From Paenibacillus camerounensis (GTDB taxonomy: Bacteria > Bacillota > Bacilli > Paenibacillales > Paenibacillaceae): DNA of 64,000 nucleotides. The notes under the pieces are model-generated. The model was not told where the DNA came from, searched no databases, and saw only the letters and a program-made list of their open reading frames with translations. Shown in pieces: positions 8,979-18,353 of the stretch (the stretch's first letter is position 1; every line of letters starts with the position of its first letter). Made by a program: the position numbers and the translations under genes. The stretch spans positions 1 to 64,000 of the forward strand of contig NZ_CCDG010000018.1 of assembly GCF_000723885.1 (NCBI RefSeq), given 5' to 3'.

Positions 8979-9452
8979 CTACTTCCCAAAATACTCGGTG
9001 AACCGGTCTTCGGCGTATAGGTTTTTCGTATGTTCATCGTCTCTCGTTTCCATAATCCCTGCTTCAGCGGCCACTGCTTCTTTGGCCTCGTTCGATACCC
9101 ACAACGGCGGAGCAATCTCTGCTATCCATTCTAAAGCTAATGCGTTCGGGCTTCCTTCAATGATGGGTGTCTCATCTGTCAGGGCCGATTCGCTGAGCAA
9201 CTGAATGCTGTCTTCGGCCCATGCGATTTCCAATTCGGTCCCGTCCCAGTATGGGTTAATCGTGTTGTCATTTTCCCTGTAGGTCAGAGCGACTCTTAGT
9301 TTCCAGTGCGAATTCAAGACTGTTCCAACCTCTGTGCTTATCCTTGCTGAAACTGCCAAAAGGTACGTTGTTCCGTCGTAATTAAAGGTTCTGTCTAGAA
9401 ATTCCAACAGTTTCTTCCTCCTGCTTTCATTTGTGTAAAAGTCCCCTTCCAT
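8979..9452 (-). CDS. Hypothetical protein, 157 aa
   Basis: Unrecognised. A strand-rich first half (about 25-90) is followed by an acidic helical second half. No export signal or catalytic motif. ATG start with a strong AGGAGGAG site. Second of three consecutive unknown minus-strand genes; 71 bp separate it from the next. Confidence 0.55.
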   Translation of the reverse strand: MEGDFYTNESRRKKLLEFLDRTFNYDGTTYLLAVSARISTEVGTVLNSHWKLRVALTYRENDNTINPYWDGTELEIAWAEDSIQLLSESALTDETPIIEGSPNALALEWIAEIAPPLWVSNEAKEAVAAEAGIMETRDDEHTKNLYAEDRFTEYFGK

Positions 9453-9516
9453 GTCAATCTCCTCCTATTTAATGGCGTTCAATATATTAATATTTGTCTG
9501 TGATTGTTTGCTTTGC

Positions 9517-9549
9517 GAAAAGAAACCTCTACCCATAAACAGGTAGAGG
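9517..9549 (-). terminator. Terminator of the 9585-10106 gene
   Basis: CCTCTACC (9526-9533) pairs with GGTAGAGG (9542-9549). A T-rich run follows on the minus strand, so the gene at 9585-10106 may be transcribed separately from the two genes after it. Confidence 0.6.
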
Positions 9550-9584
9550 CTGACCGTGAAAGCAGTTAGGAAGGCGAAATATCC

Positions 9585-10106
9585 TCAGATAGTAACTTTG
9601 TCCAGCAACGCTTCCTGAGAAGTGAAGGTTTTGGTGACCGATACCTGCAGTGAACGTTCACTAATTTGGAAGAAGGCTATCCGTTGGCCTTCCACCGTCT
9701 GCATGTAGGAAATTTCGCTGAACGAGATACTGGTTCTTCCGCTGAAGTCCAGGTCAAAAATCTCCGTCACTTCTCTTACCAACGGTGCGCAATAGATGAC
9801 GGCTTTGTTGCCCATCTTTTTTACTTCAAATCTGGTTTGGTTATCGGGTAGGTATGCTGCTAAGGCTATTCCATCCTCACCAATCGCGATCTGAATTGTC
9901 TCTGGCGATCCTAATTGTGCCATCACAATTGGAGAAATGGCAATCCGCATGCCGTTTCTCTTTGTGTTGACAACGGTAAGCAGCACAGGAGATTCCTTTT
10001 TTGATCCGCGTTGCCCTTTTTGTGTTGCAGGGGCTTCGAATCTTGCGCTTTCGTAAATTGGAAGCATGTCGGCAATCTGGTTTTCTTCGTTTGGAATGGT
10101 ATCCAT
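9585..10106 (-). CDS. Hypothetical protein, 173 aa
   Basis: Unrecognised. Residues 1-45 are acidic and polar; the rest alternates short hydrophobic strands with polar turns (RIAISPIVMAQLG, KAVIYCAPLV), which suggests a compact alpha/beta or DNA-binding fold, unproven. The second ATG (10106) is chosen because GGAGG lies 6 bases ahead of it and touches the first. First gene of the unknown group. Confidence 0.55.
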   Translation of the reverse strand: MDTIPNEENQIADMLPIYESARFEAPATQKGQRGSKKESPVLLTVVNTKRNGMRIAISPIVMAQLGSPETIQIAIGEDGIALAAYLPDNQTRFEVKKMGNKAVIYCAPLVREVTEIFDLDFSGRTSISFSEISYMQTVEGQRIAFFQISERSLQVSVTKTFTSQEALLDKVTI

Positions 10107-10467
10107 TGTCATCCTCCTTTACCTGTTCGCATTTTATTTACAAAATGATGAGCTTCAATTCGGAGTAAGTACCTCCATCACGTTGTCATTTTGCATTTTC
10201 ATTATCTCTGTATAGGACAACGAAAAAAATTACAAGAAACAGGCCGGATTATGTAAGAAAGTAGGCAAAAAGACTAGAGGCCCGCAGTGTTTCAAATACA
10301 GAGGTTGTTATCTTTTTTCTCTGCTCTTCTCACCATTACTTCTATTAAAATGAAGATACTGCAAATACCTCTATTCAAAATGAAGAATAGAGGTATTTGC
10401 TATTAAATTTACGAGAGATGATGTAAAGATCTTTGCTTCAATAATTATAATATCTCAATCAACATCT
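10107..10467. other. Intergenic stretch with one long hairpin
   Basis: About 360 bases of AT-rich DNA between two minus-strand genes. I see no gene. It holds the 16-bp hairpin listed separately and the upstream region of the 173-aa gene. Confidence 0.6.
10361..10400. terminator. 16-bp perfect hairpin downstream of the nuclease-methyltransferase gene
   Basis: Arms 10361-10376 and 10385-10400 pair perfectly around the 8-base loop AAAATGAA. It lies 67 bases beyond the stop of the 10468-13653 gene. No clear T-run follows on either strand, so it may instead stabilise the 3' end of the message. Confidence 0.5.
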
Positions 10468-13400
10468 TTAATTGTACAAGGGCTTGGAGCTCCCCTCCAC
10501 ATGGAAGAACTCTGATATTAAATGATTAAGTGTTACTAGCTCAGGTATAATCATTTTACGCACTTTTGATCTCCGTGATGTTAGCTTGTTTTCAATATTC
10601 AGCTCATCCGCAGTAATATTCATTAGAATTTTTTGTTCAATTTCCTCTACTTGCTTAACAATAGCCAGCTGTAATTCTGTTTGCTTATACTTAGGAATAA
10701 ACATCAAAGGCAGTTTATGAACATGTCGCTCGGTAAAGCCACCTTCTGCTTGAAAATCCTTTATTGCCGCATTAATATAATCAGAATTAATAAAAGCTAC
10801 GACATAACGGGCCTCATCAAGATTATCAAACGGAGCAACATACGTTGTTTGATCGGCAATAAACTTAGCCGGATTTGTCTTGTCATTTAATTGGATGGCA
10901 GCACATGGCTGACTACCACCTGCACCCATATGCACTAACACTTCATTCTTATAAAACATTTGTTGTGAAAGCTTTCCGCGCACATCAATACCCTTTCGAA
11001 AGCTGTTATTTCTAAATTCCGGGAGATCATCAAACTGAGCAAACCACTCTGCAGAATAATTCTCACCTGCCAGCAATAAATCCTCGGTATTTAACAATTC
11101 AATCTCTTCACTAATCTCAACTGGTAATGCTACAGTTAAATCATCAGATAGGATAAAGAATGGCAATAACATTTCTGAAATTACTGTTCGATGAAGGAAT
11201 CTCTGATTAATAATCCCTTTGAAGACCCTACCTTTCAGCTTCTTGTTATTCTTATTATTTACCGCATACTTGGATGTGGATATCGTTACATTGATACCTG
11301 CATTTTTATTCAATGTCTCTACGAATACAGCTGTTCGAGGCATCAAATCGGCTCCCTGTCTAAACTTATCAAGGTATGGGCTAGTTATTGCTGAAGCGAT
11401 CGTTGAATTTGTACTATACGCATTTTTCTTATTTAGCTCTACCAGATAGAGCTGGGCAAGTTGCACATTCTCATGTTCATCTAGTGATTGTAACTCCCGA
11501 TAACTAAACCCTTTATTATCACTTAATATTTTTGTGCAGAATAAAACACAAGATTTCACTTTAAACTTAGAAAGACCGTTAGGGATTTCCCATAGTTCAT
11601 CAAATTGAATGGGTACAATCTCACTAAAGGCAGCCTTGCGGAAACCGTAATGTTGGTCCCCATTCATAATTGTTCCTGGTAGAATAAATGCTGCCGTTCC
11701 ATCCATCTTTAAATAGTTATCAATACAGATAAGCATAAAAATTGTTGCAATCTCTGTATGATGAGCTGTTTCACCTGTTGGTTTTATTTTGTACCTCTTC
11801 GCCATCAGCTCTAATTTACCTCCATATTTTACATTTGGTAAACTCGACATTGCCAACCAAGGTGGGTTTGATACGATGAAATCAAATTCATTACGCAGCC
11901 CTTTTGGAACACTTGTATTCAGCAACATAAACTGCCAAATCCCATCATTCACTTGGGATCGTTTTTTAAAGAAATACCTAATTAAAATATTTGTTGCCTC
12001 TTGAAGCGTCCTTAACAGAAATTCATCTATACCTTTAATATCTTCATCCAGAATATTATGAATATCGATTCTTCTCAAAATAGTATCCAAATTATTGTTC
12101 GTAAGAGCTGATAAAGCCAACTGGTCACATTTCTTATATAACTTCGCCAACGCACTATGACTCTTAGCAATTAGTTGAGGAATAGTAATAAAACCAAATT
12201 CATCATCTAATTTTACTTCGATTATCTCTTGATCGATTGCCTTTTCAATTAAAGAATCCGTATGATATATAGGAATTGTAATGACATCCATAGCTTCTGA
12301 AAGTAGCTCATTGTTTGTCATTAGCCAAATCCCCTTTGATAAAATAACTGCGATTGGGTCAACATCAAACCCTACAATGTTTTGCTGAATGGTTTTTATT
12401 TGTTGTACTTTTGGTACATTTTGCGTTTCTAGCAAGATTTGTAATTGCCGAATTGCTTCTCCAAATATAACTCCTGTCCCAACAGCTGGTTCTAAAATTT
12501 TGGAATCACTTCTTAATAATGGACGAATACGCTTAAATATATTCGTACTTAAACTATCCGGTGTGCTTGTTTGCCCATTCTCTTTGCGTGCATCTGCAGG
12601 AATGATTTCTTCGAAGATCAAATGGAAGAGGTTGATCTTGTCTACGTGATTGAAATCATATTCTTTAATATAGAAATATATTTCCTTTGCAATTGCCACA
12701 AATTCATCTATATATAACAAGCTTAACATCCATGAATAGTAATCAGACTCAACGTAATTACTTACTCTTAGTGAATTTTTCACTATGTCCCCAGTAATAA
12801 TTTCTTTAATTAACGAATCATCAATTACTTTACCTGAATCCAGCCTTAAGCTTCGAGCCACAATCACACGACAAAGGATTACTAAATACAAATGCTGGCT
12901 ATATGATTTCATTACACGTTCAGGTGGAGACTGGTAATTATACTGTTGGAAGAATGTCCATAAGTTTATTGCGTTTTGCACTATAGAATCACTATCATAT
13001 GCCTTTACAACAATTTGCTGAATCTTACTCACATTCTGATTAAACTGTACACTGCCCTCACCAAAGTTAATATTTAAGACCCCTGGTGTAATTTGAAGTA
13101 CATTATCAGTAATTAAATATTTTTCTAAAAAATCAACAAGATACGCTGCAGAGTTTTCCAAATCATTTGATGCATCAACTTCTTCGATTATTAATAATGT
13201 AACTTCATCTGCATTGTATCTATCCTTAATTTCAGTACAAGTGGCTTGATATGCTTTCCACCGTAACCCATCTGTAATAATTCCTATATGTTTATCATCG
13301 TATCCAAAAATATTCCATTTTCCGGAAATATAACGACGGATTTCTAAATGTGCTACATCAAATGCACCTGTTATAGTTGTATCTCGCTTCCACTCGATTG

Positions 13401-13653
13401 TTACATTTCCTAGATCGGTATCCTGAAATCCTATGACACTGTTACTTCTGGAAGACTTTTCAGTGCGTATCTGCCCCTCTGCCCCCATATAAATATTATT
13501 AACTTTCATTTTTGCTATAGGATTATCTTGAAAAATTTCTCCGATTTTCCCTACAAAAATTTCTTTACGTACACTTTCATTTCTATTTTCCATCTCTGCT
13601 TTTTTCATCCAGGTAAGCATGTCAATAGCTGCACTAATCTGTTTCTTTTTCAT
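10468..13653 (-). CDS. Type IIG-like restriction-modification enzyme: nuclease-N6-adenine methyltransferase fusion
   Basis: 1061 aa. The methyltransferase core has motif I ILEPAVGTG (about 386-394) and catalytic motif IV NPPW (about 596-599), the gamma-type order of N6-adenine enzymes. The first 150 residues look like a PD-(D/E)xK nuclease: D80 is followed by E87-W-K89, then GIITDGLRWKAY, a pattern typical of HsdR and type IIG nuclease domains. The C-terminal 350 aa would be the specificity region. One chain that both cuts and methylates is the type IIG plan. The second ATG is preferred, with GGAGG 7 bases ahead. It is the distal member of a three-methyltransferase group, separated from the others by an insertion sequence. 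The nuclease call is inferred from motifs. Confidence 0.75.
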   Translation of the reverse strand: MKKKQISAAIDMLTWMKKAEMENRNESVRKEIFVGKIGEIFQDNPIAKMKVNNIYMGAEGQIRTEKSSRSNSVIGFQDTDLGNVTIEWKRDTTITGAFDVAHLEIRRYISGKWNIFGYDDKHIGIITDGLRWKAYQATCTEIKDRYNADEVTLLIIEEVDASNDLENSAAYLVDFLEKYLITDNVLQITPGVLNINFGEGSVQFNQNVSKIQQIVVKAYDSDSIVQNAINLWTFFQQYNYQSPPERVMKSYSQHLYLVILCRVIVARSLRLDSGKVIDDSLIKEIITGDIVKNSLRVSNYVESDYYSWMLSLLYIDEFVAIAKEIYFYIKEYDFNHVDKINLFHLIFEEIIPADARKENGQTSTPDSLSTNIFKRIRPLLRSDSKILEPAVGTGVIFGEAIRQLQILLETQNVPKVQQIKTIQQNIVGFDVDPIAVILSKGIWLMTNNELLSEAMDVITIPIYHTDSLIEKAIDQEIIEVKLDDEFGFITIPQLIAKSHSALAKLYKKCDQLALSALTNNNLDTILRRIDIHNILDEDIKGIDEFLLRTLQEATNILIRYFFKKRSQVNDGIWQFMLLNTSVPKGLRNEFDFIVSNPPWLAMSSLPNVKYGGKLELMAKRYKIKPTGETAHHTEIATIFMLICIDNYLKMDGTAAFILPGTIMNGDQHYGFRKAAFSEIVPIQFDELWEIPNGLSKFKVKSCVLFCTKILSDNKGFSYRELQSLDEHENVQLAQLYLVELNKKNAYSTNSTIASAITSPYLDKFRQGADLMPRTAVFVETLNKNAGINVTISTSKYAVNNKNNKKLKGRVFKGIINQRFLHRTVISEMLLPFFILSDDLTVALPVEISEEIELLNTEDLLLAGENYSAEWFAQFDDLPEFRNNSFRKGIDVRGKLSQQMFYKNEVLVHMGAGGSQPCAAIQLNDKTNPAKFIADQTTYVAPFDNLDEARYVVAFINSDYINAAIKDFQAEGGFTERHVHKLPLMFIPKYKQTELQLAIVKQVEEIEQKILMNITADELNIENKLTSRRSKVRKMIIPELVTLNHLISEFFHVEGSSKPLYN

Positions 13654-13822
13654 CATGACACCTCCGTGATTATCTCATCTAAATTTAAGTCCTCGTAATA
13701 TAAGGATAGTCGATATGGAACTTCCTGTCAACTGAATTTGCAAAAAAAACTACGCTTGATTATTTCTCTAACTATTCTGAAATCGGGTAATAAAAGGTAA
13801 GACCTAACTTGGAGGATTCATC

Positions 13823-14842
13823 ATGAAACCACAAAAGAGAGGCTTACCTGAAAATCGAATTGTTCCCGAACGAAAAATGTATTTTCGCCCGGAGGTCACT
13901 CATTGCCCAGATTGTGGGACCAAACTCAAGCGACATCACAACGCTTCGAATAAAATAGTTGCGACCCTCGAAGGCATTATTGAAGTCTGGAATATGGCGT
14001 ACCATTGTCCAGATTTGGCCTGTGGTAAACCCAAACGGTATTTTCGTTCGGTTCAGGCAGACGCCTTGTGTCTCAAACACACCTCGTATGCCTACGATGT
14101 ACTGGCTCTTGTCGGCGAGATGCGATTTAAGCAACATATGACTGTGACTGAAATCTCAGAAGCCCTAACGGAGCGAGGAATTCCCACCTCAGAACGTCAT
14201 GCGATGCGTCTGTACGAATGGTATCTGACCTTGCTTCGTGCCTCCCTAACCGCAGATGTCAAAGAACAATTAGTGGATGTCGTCAAGGAATATAACGGAC
14301 TCCTTCTCTCCATGGACGGTGTCCAGCCCGAGAAAGGAAATGAAACGTTGTATGTCGTGCGCGAAGGGTTTAGCGGGCGGATTCTAGCGGCAAAGAATTT
14401 GAAAAGTGGTTCAAAAACCGAATTAATGGCTCTTTTAAAACCTGTCAAAGACCTTGGATTTCCTGTCATTGGCCTGGTCAGCGATGGTCAACAATCTATT
14501 CGACTCGCGATGGGAGAAACCTGGCCGGATACACCTTACCAATACTGCCAATACCACTATCTCAAAGATATTGCCAAACCTGTCGTTGACCTGGATCGTA
14601 AACTCAAAACCGGGCTCAAAAAAAGCTTACGGGGTCTGCGGGAGATTGAGAAGCAAGTGGAAGACGACGATTCAATAGAAAGTGAAGTCACTCGGGATTA
14701 CTTAGCCGCAACTCGCTCGCTTCTGCTGGAGGACGGAAATCCCCCACTTGATTTGCCAGGAATTCAGATTTATGAGAAAGCTAAGGCCGTGAAAGCTTCG
14801 CTCGAAAAGAGTGTAGCTAAAAAAGGGGGGCCATACTCCTAA
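13823..14842 (+). CDS. DDE transposase, N-terminal part
   Basis: 339 aa. Two CxxC-like pairs near the N-terminus (C28/C31, C62/C67) suggest a zinc-binding DNA-recognition region. LLSMDGVQPE carries a first catalytic Asp (about D165) and GLVSDGQQS a second (about D221). The third acid is missing because the frame closes just after the A6G6 run; it is found in the next frame. ATG start with TTGGAGGA ahead. The family is not certain; the layout recalls ISNCY or ISL3-like elements. Confidence 0.75.
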   Translation: MKPQKRGLPENRIVPERKMYFRPEVTHCPDCGTKLKRHHNASNKIVATLEGIIEVWNMAYHCPDLACGKPKRYFRSVQADALCLKHTSYAYDVLALVGEMRFKQHMTVTEISEALTERGIPTSERHAMRLYEWYLTLLRASLTADVKEQLVDVVKEYNGLLLSMDGVQPEKGNETLYVVREGFSGRILAAKNLKSGSKTELMALLKPVKDLGFPVIGLVSDGQQSIRLAMGETWPDTPYQYCQYHYLKDIAKPVVDLDRKLKTGLKKSLRGLREIEKQVEDDDSIESEVTRDYLAATRSLLLEDGNPPLDLPGIQIYEKAKAVKASLEKSVAKKGGPYS

Positions 14843-15423
14843 AAAAGGTTCTCCTTTTGTTCCGCAAACTCCCTGAATTCACTTCAAAATACCACGCGGT
14901 AAAACGGTGGCAGGTTCCGATTCAGGAAACCGCAAGGTTGCTTGCTCCTACAACGGTCATGGAGGACCAGCGCAGTGAAACCGTAAGCTTTGCAATGCAA
15001 TGTTTGCTGTCTTGGATACAAAAAACGTATACCCGAAAAGAGGATGCCGTGCTGGTATCCAATTTCCAAAGTTATACCCGTGGCTTTTGGAAAGGGCTTT
15101 TTACCTGCTATGATTCGCCCTGGGTGCCACGCACGAATAATGACCATGAGCGTTTTTTTCGACAAACGAAAACCAAACACCGACGAACTACGGGACGTCG
15201 CAGTTGGAACGAACACATTCTCCGCTGCGGTGAATTTGTGGTGCTCGTCGATGATGCTCTAAACCAACCGAATCTCGTGTCAAGGTTGCACCAAGTTTCT
15301 TATGAATCCTTTAACCAAGAACGCCAGAATTGGACAAAACGACTGGACGAAACGACGAAACGCAGACGCTTTCGCCGAGACCCATTAGCCTACCTTAAAC
15401 AGATTGAAAACAAACTATGTTAG
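14821..15423 (+). pseudogene. DDE transposase, C-terminal part in the -1 frame
   Basis: About 200 aa open in the frame -1 to the first part. It holds TNNDHERFFRQTK, whose Glu is the likely third catalytic acid, followed by a basic tail. It has no credible start of its own; the first possible one is a TTG at 14857. It is either expressed by frameshifting at the A6G6 run or is the remnant left by an indel there. If frameshifted, the product would be about 530 aa, a reasonable transposase length. Confidence 0.65.
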
Positions 15424-15440
15424 TGAATTAGTCAACCGTA

Positions 15441-15475
15441 GAAAAAAAAAGAAATAAGCATTTAGCTTATTTCTT
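15441..15475 (-). terminator. Terminator of the N6-methyltransferase gene, abutting the insertion sequence
   Basis: AAGAAATAAGC (15449-15459) pairs perfectly with GCTTATTTCTT (15465-15475), which includes the stop codon. Nine T follow on the minus strand. It would limit read-through into the insertion sequence and the 10468-13653 gene. Confidence 0.75.
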
Positions 15476-18349
15476 CAATCGCTCTTTGGTTAAGAAATCT
15501 ATTATAGTTTTCGCCTCCTGTAAGATCCCTTCAGTTCCTCTCTCTGTATCAAGGACAACTTCTAAAAGTAGCATATCTAACTCATCACAAATTTCTTTAC
15601 TAACTAGTGAAGCATTTTTCAACTTTTCCCCTAATTTATACAATCGATATAACTGTCTCTCTGAAAATACTCGGAGGTTAGGCAAGACAATTTTTCGTAA
15701 GTGTGTGGCTTCAACCTTTAAAGCCCCTCCACCCATAACACTGCAATTCTTCTCAAGTTGTAAGCGAAGCAAGCTTGAATTTAATATTGCAAAATATATA
15801 AGTAGGTGCTTTTCATCTAGGCCATACAATGTCATCGTAATAAAATTAGCATCAATTACGTAAGGGTCTTGTATATCATTCATTATGAATGGCATCTCTT
15901 TATAGTTAATACGATTTACAAAAATATTACCGACATGTCTTTCACGAAGACCTAATGAGTACCAAAAAGCGGGTACGTTCTGAAGAGTCGGCTTATTATG
16001 ATACCCTTGTAAAACAGGCATATCAGGAATATAAATAATCCCCTCGTTTTTTTGTACACGTAATTTGGCTGCCTCTTCTATATATTGGGCGGTACTCTCA
16101 TCAAAAATGTGTAGCCCCGCTTCTTGCCAAGTTCGTAGCTCATCGGAGGTAAACTTAGTTTCTAAAGTCTCATAATCTTTAGCTAGAATCCCTTTATCAC
16201 TTATAAAAATATAATGTTCTAGCTCATCATTTAGAACAAAATAGTGAGATAAATCCTTAATAGAACGCACTACCTTTTTGAGATATCTTTTACGTATAAA
16301 TGCAAGTCTCAAATCCTTCTGGTTTAAATCCACACGCTGATACACTACAAGTAAATACTCTTCATGCAATTGATCATAGTTTACCGGAGTTTGAAAACTC
16401 AATGCCTTTAAATCATTTACACTCACAAGCTTTTTACAAAACAGATCCTCCCAAGAACAGTCTGCATAAGCATCTTCTTTAAGTTTTCCGACCAACAGAC
16501 CATGATTCACAAGGTTCCGATAGTTCATTTTTTCAAAATAGAAAAAACTGTTATAACCCGTTCGAACCCCTTGGTTAACCTCAATTGGTAAGCGTTCAAT
16601 ACTAATCCATTTCTCAGGACTGTAGAGTTGATCTAGAGCACTCTCTTTCTGGAAAAGATCACTCCATTTCTTAATCGAAGATGAAACTTTTTTAATCGGA
16701 GCAGTGAGAAGTCTCCGTGCCTTCTTATCCTCCATTAATTCGCCTGCTAAATCAGATTGCTCAACGACATTAATTCTGATAAAGTCATCCTCCCAATTGT
16801 CATCAAGGGCTTCTAACCATTTTTTAAATTGTAATTCGATGCTGTATTCCCCATCATATTGATTTGAATTTTCTAAAATCCTTCTCATAATTTCATGTAG
16901 ACTCACATTTAGATTGTCTATTTGCTTAAACTTGATAAACTTAACACGATTTTGTAGTTTGGGTACCTTCTTCTTTGTAATTACAATCGATGTGCTTACT
17001 TGTGCATCTTCAAATGCATTTATATTCGATAAATCCATGACGTATTCTAACTCAGTTAACTGCAGAAAAAACAATTTCAGTATGGCTCCATAATCACGAT
17101 TAAACCATGAATTAGAGGTAATGAATCCTATTTTCCCATCTGTACGGCAAAGCGAATATGCCAACAACCACGTTGGAACTGTTAAATCGGATAAACCCGA
17201 ATAACCATTAACAAGATTAAACCAAAACAGTTCATCTTCCTCAAATGAATGTTTATTCTTCCTCAACCATTCAAGCTGTTCAATAAAGTGTTCGTCATTA
17301 TTTACACCTCCAAGGAGACCTGCTCGTATATAGTGACTAACAAATTGTCCTTGTAATTTAGTATCATCTAATGCGACTTTATAAAAACTAATATAGGCTT
17401 GTTTAAACTCATTAGGGATGAATTTAAATAATTTCCACAGATTTTGATAGCGGATGTATGCAGGATTACCGAAAACCACATCAAACGGAGCTATTTTTTC
17501 TTGTCTAAGATTTTCTGTGTATAAATCAGGTGCCTTATGTTCACGAATCATCGGATTAAAGGCATCCACATTCATAATCTTCACAATATGTTGATTGTTG
17601 CCTTCTACACTGTAAATTTTAAAAAGAAGGTTTGCGATCTCTGCAGTAACTGGGTTAATTTCAAATCCTATAAATTCTTTCGTTACACCGGAATCACCCT
17701 GCTCTAGTAGCTCCATCGCTGAAGTGATAAATAAACCTGTTCCGCACATTGGATCCAAAATTCTTTTACTTTCTTTTGATATAGTTAAAGCAGCAATCAG
17801 CTTACTTATTGTACCCTCTGTAAAAAACTTCCCCATATCTTTACGTTCTTTATTACTAATTACATCTTCGTAGATACTCACTAATGCCATTAAATCCAGT
17901 TGATGATGAAACTCATTTATAAAATCAAAATAAAGGTTTTTATGTGCTTCATGTACAATGTATTCATCATAAAATGATAATATTTTATAATAGAACATCA
18001 TAGAATGATCACTAGACTGGTCTGAATCTACGTTGGATCGATGTAATATAAGAAGTTCACGAAAGCTATGCGTAGCAGGAAAGTCCTTTAACGAATACTT
18101 TTGAAGAAACAGCGTTTTCAGTGTAAATAAGTATAGTAGTTTTTCTATCTCCTTCTCCGTTTGCAGTATAAAATCGTGCTCATTGACTTTTATATCGTTT
18201 ATTTCAATCCAGCTTTCCAGGATATCTGATACATTTCCATTTGCATATAAAGAAGCGATTTTTCGAGAGATTGTTTCAATTAATTCCGAACTAATCAATT
18301 TCCAATTGGCATATCTCTCTCTTCTGCTATGTTGGTCGTACAAAATCAT
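15467..18349 (-). CDS. Large N6-adenine DNA methyltransferase (Eco57I-like)
   Basis: 960 aa. DMGKFFTEGTISKLI (171-185) is the usual lead-in of the N6-methyltransferase fold. Motif I ILDPMCGTGLF lies at about 197-207, an acidic IGFEINP strand at about 227-233, and the catalytic motif IV is NPAY (295-298), a variant of NPPY. Residues 300-960 would hold target recognition. The N-terminal 160 aa are helical without an obvious nuclease motif. The start lies 4 bp after the stop of the Zn-ribbon methyltransferase, so the two are translated from one message. AT-rich composition marks it as acquired. Confidence 0.8.
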   Translation of the reverse strand: MILYDQHSRRERYANWKLISSELIETISRKIASLYANGNVSDILESWIEINDIKVNEHDFILQTEKEIEKLLYLFTLKTLFLQKYSLKDFPATHSFRELLILHRSNVDSDQSSDHSMMFYYKILSFYDEYIVHEAHKNLYFDFINEFHHQLDLMALVSIYEDVISNKERKDMGKFFTEGTISKLIAALTISKESKRILDPMCGTGLFITSAMELLEQGDSGVTKEFIGFEINPVTAEIANLLFKIYSVEGNNQHIVKIMNVDAFNPMIREHKAPDLYTENLRQEKIAPFDVVFGNPAYIRYQNLWKLFKFIPNEFKQAYISFYKVALDDTKLQGQFVSHYIRAGLLGGVNNDEHFIEQLEWLRKNKHSFEEDELFWFNLVNGYSGLSDLTVPTWLLAYSLCRTDGKIGFITSNSWFNRDYGAILKLFFLQLTELEYVMDLSNINAFEDAQVSTSIVITKKKVPKLQNRVKFIKFKQIDNLNVSLHEIMRRILENSNQYDGEYSIELQFKKWLEALDDNWEDDFIRINVVEQSDLAGELMEDKKARRLLTAPIKKVSSSIKKWSDLFQKESALDQLYSPEKWISIERLPIEVNQGVRTGYNSFFYFEKMNYRNLVNHGLLVGKLKEDAYADCSWEDLFCKKLVSVNDLKALSFQTPVNYDQLHEEYLLVVYQRVDLNQKDLRLAFIRKRYLKKVVRSIKDLSHYFVLNDELEHYIFISDKGILAKDYETLETKFTSDELRTWQEAGLHIFDESTAQYIEEAAKLRVQKNEGIIYIPDMPVLQGYHNKPTLQNVPAFWYSLGLRERHVGNIFVNRINYKEMPFIMNDIQDPYVIDANFITMTLYGLDEKHLLIYFAILNSSLLRLQLEKNCSVMGGGALKVEATHLRKIVLPNLRVFSERQLYRLYKLGEKLKNASLVSKEICDELDMLLLEVVLDTERGTEGILQEAKTIIDFLTKERLKK

Positions 18350-18353
18350 ACGC

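Larger units (their letters stand above)
13727..15436 (+). mobile_element. Insertion sequence with split DDE transposase
   Basis: A transposase on the opposite strand to its neighbours interrupts the methyltransferase group. GTCAAC occurs at both possible outer edges (13727-13732 and 15431-15436) and could be a 6-bp target duplication. Convincing terminal inverted repeats were not found, so the exact ends are uncertain. The transposase is in two frames joined at an A6G6 run (14819-14830). Confidence 0.7.
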
